Shown: piece after piece, positions 32,341 to 42,169 of the stretch
How the letters are laid out: each line of letters opens with the position of its first letter
How positions within the stretch are numbered: the stretch's first letter is position 1
NCBI RefSeq assembly: GCF_000708285.2
Contig: NZ_JAUG01000023.1
Coordinates: 1-56,759, forward strand
Direction: 5' to 3'
Source of the DNA: Pedobacter borealis DSM 19626
GTDB taxonomy: Bacteria; Bacteroidota; Bacteroidia; Sphingobacteriales; Sphingobacteriaceae
DNA: 56,759 bases
Notes under the pieces: generated by a model
Told to the model about the DNA's origin: nothing
Database searches by the model: none
Seen by the model: only the letters and a program-made list of their open reading frames with translations
Program-made: the position numbers and the translations under genes

Positions 32341-34026
32341 TTATTCCACCCCCAACAGCACACCCGAAACATTCCATGCGCTTGAGCTCGAACCTTCTGG
32401 CTTACCCATTGGGATGGTTACTTTTATGGTATGCGGCCCGGCTTTTAAATCGCCTAAACTTATCCATTCGGGATTGGTAACTGTGCCTGGACACCAGTTA
32501 GAACGGCTTAAATCTGACGAGGAAAGACCCGTTTCGAAATTTCCAGAGGCAGGATTTGATAACCGGTACGAACCGCAATCCTGGCGCCATGGCGTAAAAC
32601 CGAATGTTTCTTTTTCATCCAGCCATATGGTGTTTTTCCGTGGTACAAACTCATCGCCATTTCCCCAACCACCATGCCCGGTTGTAATATAGCGTAGTTT
32701 TGCATCTTTTAGGTCTTTTGCTAAGGTGAAAAAAACTTCCAAACCTTTATCGCTGCTAAACATGGTTGCATATTCTTGTCCAGCCATTTCCAATACATTG
32801 GTCGAATTAAATAAAGGCAAAATCACTTCTTTGGCTTCTTTTTGTCTTCCTCCATTATGCAGTGTTATATTTAAAGAAACTTTATGACCGCCCTTATCAT
32901 AGTTACCAACAAAAACAGCTATCCAAACTTCTTTTCCATTTACGAGCGGGAATAGTTCTGAAACATCCTGTCTGTAATAAACTTTCTCCGCCCAATTTTT
33001 ATCCTTCAGTTTTAAATTATTGTATTTACCAACACCAAAAGGGGTAAAAAAGCGCATCAACTCTATTACAGGATTATAATTTGCTGTGGCTACCACACCT
33101 TGATATTTTTTCCCATTTCCGTTATCGTAAACAGGCAAATCTTTAACAGAATTTTTAAGTGCATCCATTAAACTGATCTGTTTATCGGTTGGGATGATAA
33201 ATACCGATCCTGTTCTATCATAAGCATCGCCGTTCGATTGTTCGGTTAAATCGACAAAAACATTGGGACTGGACTGAAGCTCAGGAAATTTAACTTTCCT
33301 GGCAATCACAGTCCCTCCAGCAAAGCGGAATACAGAATCGTTCGATTGTGGTTTATCTATAAAATTGATTGTTTCGTTATTAAAAACACTTAGCGTGGTA
33401 AACCTGCTTTTCCAAAGCAAATCTTTGTACGTTAATGCATCGGTAAGCTTAGCACTTATTTTTTGCAGATCGATCAATTTCGAATTTTTAACTTCTTCAA
33501 TTTTTGTAGCCGTTACAAAGCTACTGCCGTTACGCACCTGCTCTAAAACCAAACCAAGGTTCTGGCCCAAATTGGTTGGTGCTGCTTTAATACCTGCTTC
33601 AGTAGTGTACCATAGATCAATTTTATTCGAATTAACTACCGTGGTGGCCTTTCTGCAGGTATAACCCAAAATCACTTTGGTTTCGTTGCTCAACTCAAAA
33701 GTTTGCTTGCCAATTGCAAGGCTATCGGCAGTTGCAATCTGCTTATCTATACCTAAATCGGCAACCTGAAACAAAATTTGTACAGGTTTCGTAACAATGC
33801 TTTGTTCGTAAGGATACTTTGCTTTACGATCGAGAATAGCAGTATTGCTAACTAAATTCTGGCTTGCTGAAGCCATTACCACAGTTGGATTGCGGTCTTC
33901 CTTGGGCTTTCCATCAGCGGAGCGGAAGTAAACTATTTTATAAACCGCATTATTTTTAAGGACGGCCTGCGCATTTGCGCCAAAAGAAATAAAAAGGGAG
34001 AAAACGAGGGTGTAGAGTTGCTTCAT
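32341..34026 (-). CDS. Secreted protein with GLPGLI-like N-terminal and PNGase F-like C-terminal domains
   Basis: From the ATG at 34026 the protein has 561 residues. A signal peptide (LYTLVFSLFISFGANA) leads into a region (about 20-200) resembling Bacteroidota GLPGLI proteins (VILGYTCRKATTVVN, IDLWYTTEAGI). The rest (about 215-561) resembles the two jelly-roll domains of peptide-N-glycosidase F: YRQDVSELFPLVNGKEVWIAVFVGN, then ITTGHGGWGNGDEFVPRKN, FTPWRQDCGSYR, RSNWCPGTVTNPEWISL and AGPHTIKVTIP. It probably acts on glycoproteins or glycans in the periplasm or outside. The longer frame from 34053 only adds residues before the signal peptide. Confidence 0.75.
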   Translation of the reverse strand: MKQLYTLVFSLFISFGANAQAVLKNNAVYKIVYFRSADGKPKEDRNPTVVMASASQNLVSNTAILDRKAKYPYEQSIVTKPVQILFQVADLGIDKQIATADSLAIGKQTFELSNETKVILGYTCRKATTVVNSNKIDLWYTTEAGIKAAPTNLGQNLGLVLEQVRNGSSFVTATKIEEVKNSKLIDLQKISAKLTDALTYKDLLWKSRFTTLSVFNNETINFIDKPQSNDSVFRFAGGTVIARKVKFPELQSSPNVFVDLTEQSNGDAYDRTGSVFIIPTDKQISLMDALKNSVKDLPVYDNGNGKKYQGVVATANYNPVIELMRFFTPFGVGKYNNLKLKDKNWAEKVYYRQDVSELFPLVNGKEVWIAVFVGNYDKGGHKVSLNITLHNGGRQKEAKEVILPLFNSTNVLEMAGQEYATMFSSDKGLEVFFTLAKDLKDAKLRYITTGHGGWGNGDEFVPRKNTIWLDEKETFGFTPWRQDCGSYRLSNPASGNFETGLSSSDLSRSNWCPGTVTNPEWISLGDLKAGPHTIKVTIPMGKPEGSSSSAWNVSGVLLGVE

Positions 34027-34104
34027 TATGGCTAAAAAACCAAATATAAGCATAAAAGTCAGAGGTCGGAGGTCGTGAGTTAGAATTACATTCTAATAGA
34101 AATT

Positions 34105-34205
34105 CGTCATTGCGAAGAGGAACGACGAAGCAATCTTACAACCATGGGTTATAGCGACCGCGTTAAGGTTGCTTCGTCGGCTGAAAAAGCCTGCTCGCAA
34201 TGACG
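34105..34205. repeat. REP-like inverted repeat (CGTCATTGCGAAG family)
   Basis: The outer arms CGTCATTGCG / CGCAATGACG and inner arms CGACGAAGCAATC / GGTTGCTTCGTCG flank a roughly 30-base centre. One arm holds an extra GGCTGAAAAAGCC mini-hairpin. The repeat at 49316-49415 is the same element in the opposite orientation. Confidence 0.8.
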
Positions 34206-34235
34206 ACAAACCTAGAGAGGCAATGCCTCCCCCGC

Positions 34236-34724
34236 CTATCGCTCCAACCGATCCTCAACAAAAGCAAAAGGCAGTAAACTCTTTACACTGGGCACTTTTA
34301 ATACTTCTCCGTTCAAACAGTAAAAAATGACCTCAATCGGCGTATTTTGCTTGCGCTCAAACTCTGCCATCACCTGCAAACAGCCTCCGCAAGAAGTAAC
34401 GGGCTTTAAAATCTCAAAATTATCAGTTTGGGCAGTAATAGCCATACTTTCAATAACTGCATTTGGATAGGTAGCGCCAATGGTAAAAAGGGCAACACGC
34501 TCTGCACAAAGTCCAGATGGGTAGGCTAAATTTTCCTGATTGCTGCCTAATACCGTTTCGCCAGAGGCCAAACGGATCGCCGTACCAACCCTAAATTTAG
34601 AATAAGGAGAATATGAAGTATTTAAAGCCTTTTCAGCAAGTTCGCAAAGCGTTCTATCTGCCAATGTTAATTCTATAATACTTTCGTATTGTTCAAAAGT
34701 TATATTTAGATTTATTGAATTCAT
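34236..34724 (-). CDS. cdd: Cytidine deaminase
   Basis: This 162-residue zinc enzyme deaminates cytidine and deoxycytidine to uridine forms for pyrimidine salvage. The N-terminal PYSKFRVGTAI block and NQENLAYPSGLCAERVALF carry zinc ligand Cys73 and catalytic Glu75. The second zinc pair is Cys112 and Cys115 in SCGGCLQVMAEF, where the usual PCGxCRQ is slightly changed. The length is a little above the typical homotetrameric form. It is monocistronic and divergent from tamB. Confidence 0.92.
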   Translation of the reverse strand: MNSINLNITFEQYESIIELTLADRTLCELAEKALNTSYSPYSKFRVGTAIRLASGETVLGSNQENLAYPSGLCAERVALFTIGATYPNAVIESMAITAQTDNFEILKPVTSCGGCLQVMAEFERKQNTPIEVIFYCLNGEVLKVPSVKSLLPFAFVEDRLER

Positions 34725-34832
34725 TTGTAACTAATTAGGAAACCGCCTATGTTAAATTTTTATAGCGGGCGAACAATTTAAGTTATTTTTTGTATTATTT
34801 AGTAAAACATGCCTTAAAATTATTTTAATGGC

Positions 34833-37800
34833 ATGCTTTTGGCATTTATCAAACAACAAACACGCTTAGCTTTGAATAAATACGTACGCAAGAGTCTAAA
34901 AATTTTATTGTGGGTAATTGCTTCCATCATCATTCTGGTTGTTGCTTTGGCGCTATCTTTAAATATTCCGGCAGTTCAGAATTTTGTTAAAGACAAAGCC
35001 ATAAACTACCTTAAAAATAAAACCAAAACAGAAGTAAGTTTAGAAAGCATTAAAATTGCGCTGCCAAAAGATGTGGTTTTGAACAAATTTTATATTGAAG
35101 ACCGTAAGGGCGATACCTTATTATATGCCGAAAAACTTGCGGTTGATATCAGCTTATTCAAACTGTTAAAAAACACCATTGAGGTTAACAATATTGAGCT
35201 GAAAAACATACGTGCAAATGTTAAACGTATTAGTCCCGATACAACATTCAACTTTTCGTTCCTGGTTGATGCTTTTATGAGCGATCAGAAAAAGCCTGAA
35301 GAAAAAGTAGATAAAGACACCACCTCTACCCTCAAATTCTCTGTCGATAAAGTATCATTTGAAGATATAGGCATTAACTATCGTGATGATGTTGCGGGTA
35401 ATGATGTGAAATTATACCTGGGTGCCTTTAAAACCAAAATCAAAGATTTCGATTTAGCCAATCAGCACTACGTAATTAAAGAATTAAGCTTAGTGAATAC
35501 TTCTTTACATTATCTGCAGCAAAAACCACTAGTCCACCTGGTGCAGCACATTACAAACAGTGTTGATAGCACCGAGAAAGAACAGGGCAAACTGCCATTG
35601 ATAGAAGTGCAGAACTTCATTTTTAGTAAGGTAAAGGTAAATTACGCCGATCAGTTATCCACTACCAAAGCCGTTGCCGATGTAAACGATCTGGGTTTGG
35701 TAAACCTGAAAGTAGATTTAACCAATAGTAAATATTCGGTTGATGATGCCCATTTAAACAAATCGAATATTCTTTTTGCTTTTAAACCAGCGCCAAGTAA
35801 CGATTTAAAAAAAGTTAAAGATACCGTATTACCCGAGAAATCTAATTTAGGCCTGATCATCAAAAACATCAGTTTAGCAGATAACAATGTACAGTTCGAT
35901 AATCTTGGGGCAAAACCTGCTGCCAAGGGCATGGACTTTAATCACTTAAAAATTAACCAGCTCAATTTAGGCGCGAGTGATGTGTTTTATAGTGCGGCGG
36001 GCATAAAAGCCAATGTTAAAAATGGATCGTTAAAAGAAAAAAGCGGCTTTGTTTTGGATCAATTAAGAGGCGATGCGGTGTATAACGACAAACAGATCAA
36101 ACTGAGCAATTTTATTTTAAAAACGCCTAATACTTCAATCGAAAATGCGACTGAATTAAATTTTACCTCGATGGAGGATTTAACCAAACATCCTGAACGC
36201 GTAAAATTGAATCTTGCCTTTAAAAACACAAGCATTGGTTTAAAAGATGCTGGATTTTTCAGCGATGCCGTTCCAGCAAATTACCGCAACGAAAAAATAA
36301 AACTAACAGCGAGTGTTAATGGCTATCTGAATAACCTGAATATCCCAAAACTGCAGATCAGTGGGTTAAAAAATACGCAGATAGATATCAGTGGAAAAGC
36401 GAAAGGCTTACCTGACATCAAAAAAACCTATCTCGATTTAAATATCAAAAAGTTTCACCTAACCAAAGGAGATATTTTGGTGGTTGTACCCAAAAAATCA
36501 CTGCCACCGACGATCGAATTGCCAAATGTAGTTGATGCGAAAGGCACATTTAAGGGTTCAATGACCGATTTCAACACTAACCTGAACATCAACACCGATA
36601 TGGGTGGAGCGGTTTTGGTGGCAGGTATGAAAGGACCAAAAGGTAAGGAAAGTTATAAGGCCGACATCAACTTAAACAACTTTAACGTTGGCAGGCTTTT
36701 AAAAATGCAACCTAAACTCGGTAGGATTTCTGTTAAAGCAAATGTGGCAGGCACAGGACTCGATCCTAAAAAAATTAATGCAAAGTTTAACGCCAAAGTG
36801 ATTAGTGCTTATTACAACAAATATACCTACCGTAATTTAAGCCTTGCCGGGAATTACAGTAATCAGCACATCAGCATCAAGAGTAGCATGCCCGATAGCA
36901 ATGCCAACTTTAATTTAGATGCTAAAGTGAATCTGGCGGGGAAATATCCTGCTGTAAAAGCCGACTTAAACTTAAAGCAGGTAAACCTGCAGGCATTAAA
37001 CTTTAGTCCAACGGTATTAAGTGCAGCAGGTATAGTTAAAGTAGACCTCGCTACCGCCGATGCTGATTATTTAAATGGGTCGGTTGATATTACGGGCTTA
37101 CAATTGGTAAAAGACAAACAAAAAATCAATGTAGATACGATTTCCATTCGGGCTAAATCAACCGCGACAGAAAACGAGCTGACCTTAAAATCTGAAATAC
37201 TATCAGCAAAAATTGATGGCAAGTACCAGCTTACCAAAGTTGGCGATGCCATTATCAACGAAATTAATAAATTCTACACCTTTGGTACCGTTGCTAAAGT
37301 TCCTGACCAAAGGCTAAGGTTTTTTGTACAGATTTACGATTCTAAATTATTAAAGGAGTTTGTACCCGAGTTAACCGTGTTCAAGCAATCGCAGTTTTAT
37401 GGATTGATCGATACCCAAAAAGACAGCTTACAGATTAAAGGGAATTTCCCACAGGTGGTTTATGGCGATTTTAAGGTAGATACCACCGTATTAAACATCA
37501 ATAATGATAATAATAAACTGGCTTATAGTTTAACGGTTAAAAGTCTCCAAAGCCCAGCTATTGCACTCTTTAATACGGAAGTAAGTGGCGATGCTTCAAA
37601 TAATAATTTAGGCATTAACATCTTCTTGCGAGATAGAAAGCTTAAAAATAAATATGTAATTGGTGGTACCTTTCAATCGATTGATAAGGATTTCAAATTC
37701 ACTTTAGATCCGCAAAAACTATTGCTCAATTATCAAAAATGGGTGGTTTCGCAAGATAACTATATTCAATTTGGCGCATCAGGCATATTGGTCAACCAGT

Positions 37801-39863
37801 TCCAGATCAGTAACAGCGGTCAATCGCTTTCCATCAATAGCAATCCTACAGAACCAAATGCGCCATTGGCAGTAGAATTTAAAGATTTCCAGTTAGAAAC
37901 TTTAACCAAATTTGCAGAAACCGATACTACTTTGGTTGGTGGCCGTTTAAATGGAACAGCGAATGTTAAAGATTTGGCCAGCACATCGAAATTTGAAGCA
38001 AATTTAACCGTCGATCAGTTGCGTTATCAAAAAGATCAGCTGGGCACTTTACGCCTGGCCGTGAACAACAATACCGAAAATGCTTTCGAGGTAAATGTTG
38101 CTTTAACAGGCGTGCACGAGTTAAGGGTTAACGGCTTCTATTATACTGCACCAGAAAGCGCTTTAGATCTTACGGTAAACATCGATAAGATTGAAATGAA
38201 AAACATCGAGAGTTTATCAGCAGGTCAGCTTAAAAACGGCACTGGTACTTTAACCGGGGCACTTACTGTTAAAGGTGCGCTAACGGCCCCGAAAATACTG
38301 GGCGATTTAACTTTCAACAACGCAGGGATCAAAGTGGCTTATGTAAACTCGTACTTCCGCATGCCAAATGAGAAAATATCGTTTACAGATGAAGGCATCA
38401 GCTTTAACAACTTTACACTCCTCGATTCCTTAAATCAGAAGGCAACCGTAAACGGAAAAGTTTACACCACCGATTTTAAAAATTACCGTTTCGGTTTAGA
38501 TATCCGAACAAACAATTTCAGGGCAATCAATTCGACCGCAGCTGATAATGATATGATTTACGGAACGGTATTCTTAACCAGCAATATTAAAGTACGCGGA
38601 GATTTGAACCAGCCAGATGTAAACATGAATGTTAATGTAAATAAGGGCACAAAATTCTTCTTTGCTTTGCCTTCAAGTGATCCGGCGATTATTGACCAGG
38701 AAGGTATAGTACAGTTTATTGATGCCGATGCACCTCCTTTTAACGGACAAAAAGCTTTAAAAGTTGATAGCATCAGTAAATCACCAATTAAAGGTTTAAA
38801 CCTCGTAGCGGCTGTAAAAGTAGATCCAGAGGCAGAATTGAATGTTGTAGTAGATCCATCTACCGGCGATAATTTAAAAGTTAGAGGTGATGCAGACTTA
38901 AATGTAACGATGGATCCAAGTGGTAAAATCAGCATGACCGGTCGCTATGAAATAGTTGATGGTTCATACAATTTAACACTGGCTGTTGTAAAAAAAGAAT
39001 TTAAACTGGTTAAAGGCAGTACCATTGTCTGGACAGGTGAACCTACTTCAGCTACTGCAAATATTACGGCTTTATACGAAGTTAACGCTGCGCCTATCGA
39101 CCTGTTAAACCAGCCAGATCTTTACGAGGCGAGAACAAAATTGCCTTTTCAGGTTTATTTGATGATAAAAGGGGAATTATTAAAGCCAACCATTTCATTT
39201 AAGCTCGATCTGCCAGAAAATGAGCGTGGCGCTTTAAATGGCCAGGTTTACACCAAATTGATTAATGTAAACCGCGATGAAAGTGAGTTGAACAAACAGG
39301 TTCTTTCTTTACTTGCCCTAAACAGGTTTATTGCCAATAATCCTTTTCAAAGCTTGGCCGGAGGTGGTGGCGGCGTTTCTACCCTTGCCCGTTCGAGTGT
39401 AAGTAAGCTGTTAACGGAACAATTGAATAATTTAACCTCCGATTTAATCCAGGGTGTTGATCTTAACTTCGGTGTAAATTCATCTGAAGATTATTCAACA
39501 GGTTCGATGCAACAAAAAACAGATCTAGAGGTTGGCCTATCTAAAAAACTGCTAAACGACAGGTTAACCGTTAGTGTAGGGAGCTCTTTTGCTTTAGAAG
39601 GGCCACAGGCACCAGGAGAAAAATCGACCAATATTGCCGGAAATGTGAACGTAGAATATGCGCTCTCTGCTGATGGACGATACCGTTTAAGGGCCTACCG
39701 CCGAAACCAGAACGATATGATTGTACAGGGACAGATTGTTGAAACAGGTTTAGGTTTTACGCTGGTGGTAGATTACAATAAATTTAGAGAGATATTCCAA
39801 AAGAAAAGAATAAGAAGAATAAGAAACATTGAACAGAAAGCACAAGATGAGAAAACTAACTAG
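34833..39863 (+). CDS. tamB: TamB-like translocation/assembly protein (DUF490)
   Basis: This 1676-residue protein has one N-terminal membrane helix (about 24-46, LKILLWVIASIIILVVALAL) and a very long periplasmic region of AsmA/TamB-type beta strands. The conserved DUF490 end is present (VRGDADLNVTMDPSGKISMTG, YEIVDGSYNLTL, LLKPTISFKLDLPE). TamB proteins bridge inner and outer membranes and act in outer-membrane protein assembly or phospholipid transport. The stop overlaps or nearly touches the following TamL gene, so the two work as a complex. It is somewhat longer than proteobacterial TamB, as usual in Bacteroidota. Confidence 0.92.
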   Translation: MLLAFIKQQTRLALNKYVRKSLKILLWVIASIIILVVALALSLNIPAVQNFVKDKAINYLKNKTKTEVSLESIKIALPKDVVLNKFYIEDRKGDTLLYAEKLAVDISLFKLLKNTIEVNNIELKNIRANVKRISPDTTFNFSFLVDAFMSDQKKPEEKVDKDTTSTLKFSVDKVSFEDIGINYRDDVAGNDVKLYLGAFKTKIKDFDLANQHYVIKELSLVNTSLHYLQQKPLVHLVQHITNSVDSTEKEQGKLPLIEVQNFIFSKVKVNYADQLSTTKAVADVNDLGLVNLKVDLTNSKYSVDDAHLNKSNILFAFKPAPSNDLKKVKDTVLPEKSNLGLIIKNISLADNNVQFDNLGAKPAAKGMDFNHLKINQLNLGASDVFYSAAGIKANVKNGSLKEKSGFVLDQLRGDAVYNDKQIKLSNFILKTPNTSIENATELNFTSMEDLTKHPERVKLNLAFKNTSIGLKDAGFFSDAVPANYRNEKIKLTASVNGYLNNLNIPKLQISGLKNTQIDISGKAKGLPDIKKTYLDLNIKKFHLTKGDILVVVPKKSLPPTIELPNVVDAKGTFKGSMTDFNTNLNINTDMGGAVLVAGMKGPKGKESYKADINLNNFNVGRLLKMQPKLGRISVKANVAGTGLDPKKINAKFNAKVISAYYNKYTYRNLSLAGNYSNQHISIKSSMPDSNANFNLDAKVNLAGKYPAVKADLNLKQVNLQALNFSPTVLSAAGIVKVDLATADADYLNGSVDITGLQLVKDKQKINVDTISIRAKSTATENELTLKSEILSAKIDGKYQLTKVGDAIINEINKFYTFGTVAKVPDQRLRFFVQIYDSKLLKEFVPELTVFKQSQFYGLIDTQKDSLQIKGNFPQVVYGDFKVDTTVLNINNDNNKLAYSLTVKSLQSPAIALFNTEVSGDASNNNLGINIFLRDRKLKNKYVIGGTFQSIDKDFKFTLDPQKLLLNYQKWVVSQDNYIQFGASGILVNQFQISNSGQSLSINSNPTEPNAPLAVEFKDFQLETLTKFAETDTTLVGGRLNGTANVKDLASTSKFEANLTVDQLRYQKDQLGTLRLAVNNNTENAFEVNVALTGVHELRVNGFYYTAPESALDLTVNIDKIEMKNIESLSAGQLKNGTGTLTGALTVKGALTAPKILGDLTFNNAGIKVAYVNSYFRMPNEKISFTDEGISFNNFTLLDSLNQKATVNGKVYTTDFKNYRFGLDIRTNNFRAINSTAADNDMIYGTVFLTSNIKVRGDLNQPDVNMNVNVNKGTKFFFALPSSDPAIIDQEGIVQFIDADAPPFNGQKALKVDSISKSPIKGLNLVAAVKVDPEAELNVVVDPSTGDNLKVRGDADLNVTMDPSGKISMTGRYEIVDGSYNLTLAVVKKEFKLVKGSTIVWTGEPTSATANITALYEVNAAPIDLLNQPDLYEARTKLPFQVYLMIKGELLKPTISFKLDLPENERGALNGQVYTKLINVNRDESELNKQVLSLLALNRFIANNPFQSLAGGGGGVSTLARSSVSKLLTEQLNNLTSDLIQGVDLNFGVNSSEDYSTGSMQQKTDLEVGLSKKLLNDRLTVSVGSSFALEGPQAPGEKSTNIAGNVNVEYALSADGRYRLRAYRRNQNDMIVQGQIVETGLGFTLVVDYNKFREIFQKKRIRRIRNIEQKAQDEKTN

Positions 39864-42162
39864 ACCGCTTTTATTTTTATTGGCCTGTTTAGTTTGGGCG
39901 GCTTGCAGCAGTACCAAATCGTTAAAACCAGGACAGATTTTGTATACCGGCGCTGAAGTAAAAATCAATCCAGACTCATCAGGAAAAATTGATAATGAAA
40001 AACAGATTAAAACCGATCTGGAAGCTAAAACAAGACCACGCCCCAATAAATCTATACTTGGCATTAAATATAAACTTGGCATTTACAATCTTGCCGGCGA
40101 ACCCAAAAAGCCAAAAGGTTTTAGAAACTGGCTCCGCAGACAAGGGGAAGCGCCTGTGTTATTGAACGATGTAAAGCTGAAATACAACAATGATGTATTA
40201 TCCAGTTACCTCATTAGCGAAGGCTATTTACAGGCAACTGTTACCGGCGATACCGTTATTAAAGAAAAAAAGGGCAAGGCTATTTATACTGCTGTTACCG
40301 GACAACGTTATAAAATCAACAAGATTAATTTCCCTCCGGATACCGGGGTGCTTACCAAGATCATCAATACCAACAAAGATAAAACCTTGTTAAAAGTTGG
40401 CGATTATTATGACATCGATACCTACAAAAACGAACGCATCAGGATTGATAACGACTTAAAAGAAAATGGCTATTTCTATTTCAGTCCTGATTATTTAATT
40501 ATGCAGGTAGATAGTACTATAGGTAAAAACCTGGTTAATGTTTCGGTTAAAGTAAAAGATATTGCGCCCGATGCAGCATTAAAACCTTATACCATTAAAA
40601 ACATAAACATATACCCTAATTATTCGTTAAGGAGAGATACTACATTAAGAAAACTAAAGCCGTTACAATACAACGATTTCAATATATACGATGACCGGAA
40701 CACCTTTAAACCAAAACTTTTCGATCGTTTGGTTTTCTTTCAAAAAGGCGAACCCTATAACCGTAAAGATCATAATCAATCGTTAAACCGAATGGTAAAC
40801 GTAGGTGCTTTCCAGGATGTAAGAGCCGAATTTTTACCGGTTGATAGTTTTAAAAACAATCAGCTTGATTTAAATATCTATTTAACCCCTTTAAAGAAAA
40901 ACTCACTCACCTTTTCGGTTGTAGGAACGAGTAAATCGAACAATTTCGTTGGTTCGGAGGTTAAAGTAACGCAAACCACCAGAAACCTGTTTAGAAATGC
41001 AGAACAATTAGATTTAAGTGTTAGTGGTGGCTTTGAAACCCAAACTAAAGGAACCTCGCTAGGCAAAAACTCTTTATCATTAACTGCTGAAGGAAAACTA
41101 ACCTTCCCCAGGTTTATTGTTCCCTTTTACAAACCGAACAGCACCAATGCTTTCATCCCGAAAACCATAGCTTCGCTTTCTTACCAGATGTTAAACCGTG
41201 GTTCTGAATATACTTTACATGCTTTTAAAGGGCAATATGGGTACAACTTTAAAGAGAATTTATACAAAGAGCATAATTTCAATCCGATATCAATAAGCTA
41301 TGTTTCTACCAGTTTTCCAGATACAGCCGTAGAAAAAAATATATACAAACAAAATCCATTATTAAGAACTACGTTAGAAAAGCAATTTATCATTGGCAGT
41401 AACTATAATTTCACCTATACCAACCAGATGGAAGATAGCCGGAGAAATAACACTTATTTCTTTGGTGGTTTAGAAACTGGTGGAAATGTATGGGGAGCTT
41501 TTGTACCAAAAGATGAAGAAGGGAAACGTACACTTTTTAACGTGCCATTAACACAGTTTATCAGGGCAGAGGCTGATTTAAGGGATTATTATAAAATTAC
41601 CAGAAACTTAATCTGGGCAAACAGATTAAACTTAGGTTATGGTTATGCCTATGGAAACTCTACCTCACTCCCATTTGTTAAGCAGTTTTTTGCAGGCGGC
41701 AGTAACGATATCAGGGCTTTTCCTGCCAGAACCTTAGGCCCAGGTACTTATAAAGTTCGAGATGATGCTATTTTTGCCGATCAGGGTGGTGATATTAAGT
41801 TAATGCTCAACTCAGAACTGCGTTTTAAAATAGTGAGTGTACTTTATGGCGCTTTGTTTGTCGATGCCGGAAATATCTGGCTGAGGAAAGAGGATCTTGG
41901 CGAACCTGGCAAACCTGAGACGGCAAGACTTGGGTCTGGTTTTAAGCTGAAAAATGCTTTTAACGAGCTTGCTGTGGGTACTGGTGCAGGCTTACGGGTA
42001 GATGTCAGCATTTTTGTAGTCCGTTTAGATGTGGCTTTTCCGATACGCAAACCATACCTACCGGAAGGACAAAGATGGGTGTTTGATGATATCGCATTCG
42101 GCAATAAGGATTGGCGTAAACAGAATTTAATTTTTAACATTGGGATAGGATATCCATTTTAA
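39847..42162 (+). CDS. tamL: TamL: lipoprotein TamA/BamA-family outer membrane protein
   Basis: From the ATG at 39847 this protein has 771 residues; an in-frame ATG at 39829 is possible, and both lie within the end of tamB. The N terminus is a lipoprotein signal (LLFLLACLVWAAC, Cys20), unlike classical TamA but as in Bacteroidota TamL. POTRA-like segments fill about 60-390 and a 16-strand barrel follows (FVVGTSKSNNFVGSEV, ANRLNLGYGYAYGNSTSLPF, QFFAGGSNDIRAFPARTLGPG, FNIGIGYPF). The GGSNDIRAF motif corresponds to the conserved VRGF/Y loop of the family. It partners with TamB. Confidence 0.92.
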   Translation: MRKLTRPLLFLLACLVWAACSSTKSLKPGQILYTGAEVKINPDSSGKIDNEKQIKTDLEAKTRPRPNKSILGIKYKLGIYNLAGEPKKPKGFRNWLRRQGEAPVLLNDVKLKYNNDVLSSYLISEGYLQATVTGDTVIKEKKGKAIYTAVTGQRYKINKINFPPDTGVLTKIINTNKDKTLLKVGDYYDIDTYKNERIRIDNDLKENGYFYFSPDYLIMQVDSTIGKNLVNVSVKVKDIAPDAALKPYTIKNINIYPNYSLRRDTTLRKLKPLQYNDFNIYDDRNTFKPKLFDRLVFFQKGEPYNRKDHNQSLNRMVNVGAFQDVRAEFLPVDSFKNNQLDLNIYLTPLKKNSLTFSVVGTSKSNNFVGSEVKVTQTTRNLFRNAEQLDLSVSGGFETQTKGTSLGKNSLSLTAEGKLTFPRFIVPFYKPNSTNAFIPKTIASLSYQMLNRGSEYTLHAFKGQYGYNFKENLYKEHNFNPISISYVSTSFPDTAVEKNIYKQNPLLRTTLEKQFIIGSNYNFTYTNQMEDSRRNNTYFFGGLETGGNVWGAFVPKDEEGKRTLFNVPLTQFIRAEADLRDYYKITRNLIWANRLNLGYGYAYGNSTSLPFVKQFFAGGSNDIRAFPARTLGPGTYKVRDDAIFADQGGDIKLMLNSELRFKIVSVLYGALFVDAGNIWLRKEDLGEPGKPETARLGSGFKLKNAFNELAVGTGAGLRVDVSIFVVRLDVAFPIRKPYLPEGQRWVFDDIAFGNKDWRKQNLIFNIGIGYPF

Positions 42163-42169
42163 TTTTTCT

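Noticed and set aside
32133..32372. Open frame of 79 codons containing HPERSEGS
   Set aside because: The peptide is a translation of the GATCCTTCACTACGTTCAGGATGAC-type repeat and neighbouring repeats. It overlaps the end of the PNGase-like gene and has no protein-like features.
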